DNA from: an uncultured Collinsella sp.
GTDB lineage: Bacteria > Actinomycetota > Coriobacteriia > Coriobacteriales > Coriobacteriaceae
Direction: 5' to 3'
DNA length: 6,552 nt
Assembly (NCBI GenBank): GCA_900556705.1
Contig: USPT01000053.1
Coordinates: 1 to 6,552, forward strand
The notes beneath the pieces are model-generated. The model was not told the origin of the DNA and made no database searches. It was given only the letters and a program-made list of their open reading frames with translations. The position numbers and the translations under genes are program-made. Positions 5,914-6,552 of this stretch are shown piece after piece. Each line of letters begins with the position of its first letter. The first letter of the stretch is position 1.

Positions 5914-5998
5914 TAGCCATCGGGGGCAGATAAGGAGCGTCCCCAACTGCCGGGTGGCGAAAGAGCGTCCCTTGTGACTGGTCATTTAAGAACGTCCC
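5895..5998. repeat. Inverted repeat closing the 24-bp repeat region
   Basis: Positions 5904-5913 (cttaaatgac, end of the second direct repeat) pair perfectly with 5981-5990 (gtcatttaag). After a 3x3 mismatch 5896-5900 (gggac) pairs with 5994-5998 (gtccc). The right side is thus an inverted copy of the direct-repeat unit. The enclosed segment holds two related copies of agagcgtccc/ggagcgtccc (about 5934-5943 and 5962-5971) and a short ggcag/ctgcc stem (5925-5929 with 5947-5951). It sits just after the ABC operon and could end its transcript, but there is no T run. Confidence 0.7.
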
Positions 5999-6057
5999 GA
6001 ACGACTAGTCTGAAATAAAATCCAGGCCTCGCCCAAAAATAGTTCGCCAAGGTTTAC

Positions 6058-6063
6058 TATTAT
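6058..6063 (+). promoter_or_regulatory. Candidate -10 box for the second ABC system
   Basis: TATTAT (5/6 to TATAAT) lies in the locally A/T-rich stretch 6013-6091, in contrast to the G/C-rich surroundings. No convincing -35 hexamer is visible at 16-18 nt. It would give a leader of roughly 20-35 nt before the ATP-binding protein. A short dyad, tacta (6055-6059) with tagta (6074-6078), overlaps it and could be a repressor site, but 5-bp arms are weak evidence. Confidence 0.35.
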
Positions 6064-6101
6064 GTTCATAAAGTAGTACAAGGCTAACAATGGGGGATAC
6101 C

Positions 6102-6552
6102 ATGGCAACGCGGGAGGCCTACGTCCAGGTTAAGGATCTCAAAAAGCACTACGGCGATGGAGATGCACGCCTGACGGTGCTCGACGGCATCGACACGTCC
6201 ATCAACCGCGGAGAGATCTGCGTCATGCTGGGGCCTTCGGGTTCGGGCAAGTCGACGTTTCTTAACCTGATCGGCGGCCTGGAGGATGCCGACGGCGGCT
6301 CCATCATGGTGGACGGCTGCGACCTCACGGTGCTCAAGCCTACCGACTTGGGCGAGTATCGCCGCCGTGAGCTGGGTTTTGTCTTCCAGTTCTACAACCT
6401 GGTGCCTGATCTCACCATCAAGGAGAACATCGAGGTCACGGCGCACCTGTCCAAAAACCCGCTCAACATCGACGAGCTGCTGCGTTCGCTGGGCCTTTAC
6501 GAGCACCGCAACAAGTTCCCGCGCCAGGTCTCGGGCGGCCAGCAGCAGCGCT
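6102..6552 (+). CDS. ABC transporter ATP-binding protein (LolD/MacB/FtsE type), 3' truncated by window
   Basis: The first 150 codons of a cytoplasmic ABC ATPase; the frame is open at the window end, so the Walker B half is not seen. Visible motifs are Walker A GPSGSGKS (residues 44-51), the Q-loop FVFQFYNLVPDLTIKENIEV with Gln96, and a fully canonical signature VSGGQQQR (143-150). The FxFQFYNLVPxLTxxENI pattern and the short spacing are typical of the LolD/MacB/FtsE subfamily, whose partners are FtsX-like permeases; such a permease is expected downstream. It differs from the DrrA-like ATPase at 2521-3459, so this is a separate transporter. The ATG at 6102 is favoured by ggggga (6092-6097) 4 nt upstream; an in-frame ATG at 6090, with aagg 6 nt before it, would add four residues and cannot be excluded. 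Confidence 0.93.
   Translation, partial: MATREAYVQVKDLKKHYGDGDARLTVLDGIDTSINRGEICVMLGPSGSGKSTFLNLIGGLEDADGGSIMVDGCDLTVLKPTDLGEYRRRELGFVFQFYNLVPDLTIKENIEVTAHLSKNPLNIDELLRSLGLYEHRNKFPRQVSGGQQQR

Overview
The window looks like chromosomal DNA of a high-GC member of the Coriobacteriia, most likely Collinsella or a close relative. This rests on the strongly G/C-biased third codon positions and on the intergenic repeats (ggggacagacttaaatgac-type and ctatgccggtttac-type), which I associate from memory with Collinsella. No marker gene is present to confirm it.

Positions 1-549 hold no credible gene. They contain a dense cluster of inverted repeats: a perfect 35-bp-armed palindrome (1-79) that includes a GC-stem/T-run terminator core; two related long hairpin elements (84-245 and 337-488) whose conserved core motifs lie exactly 248 bp apart; a small hairpin between them (255-291); and a hairpin (476-529) that competes with the right arm of the second element.

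Positions 550-2321 (minus strand) encode a two-component system: a multi-membrane-spanning HisKA_3-type sensor kinase, then a NarL/LuxR-type response regulator joined to it by a 4-bp ATGA stop/start overlap. A 199-bp divergent intergenic region separates them from positions 2521-5848 (plus strand), an ABC exporter operon of one DrrA/LnrL-like ATPase and two ABC2-type permeases, each with a large domain between its first and second membrane segments. A kinase, a LuxR-type regulator, an ATPase and two permeases are the same set as the Bacillus subtilis linearmycin-resistance locus lnrJKLMN (yfiJKLMN). The simplest reading is an envelope-stress or antimicrobial-sensing efflux module: the kinase detects a membrane-active compound, the regulator activates the divergent operon, and the ATPase with its permease heterodimer removes the compound. 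The substrate cannot be read from the sequence.

Positions 5849-6101 are intergenic and contain two 24-bp direct repeats plus an inverted copy. From 6102 to the window end is the 5' part of a second ABC ATPase of the LolD/MacB/FtsE type, with its own candidate promoter; its permease presumably lies beyond the window.

The least explained part is the repeat cluster at 1-549. The paired hairpin elements keep the same core register, while their outer stems differ at about half of positions and remain perfectly complementary, as expected of a selected folded element or of a mobile element with terminal inverted repeats.
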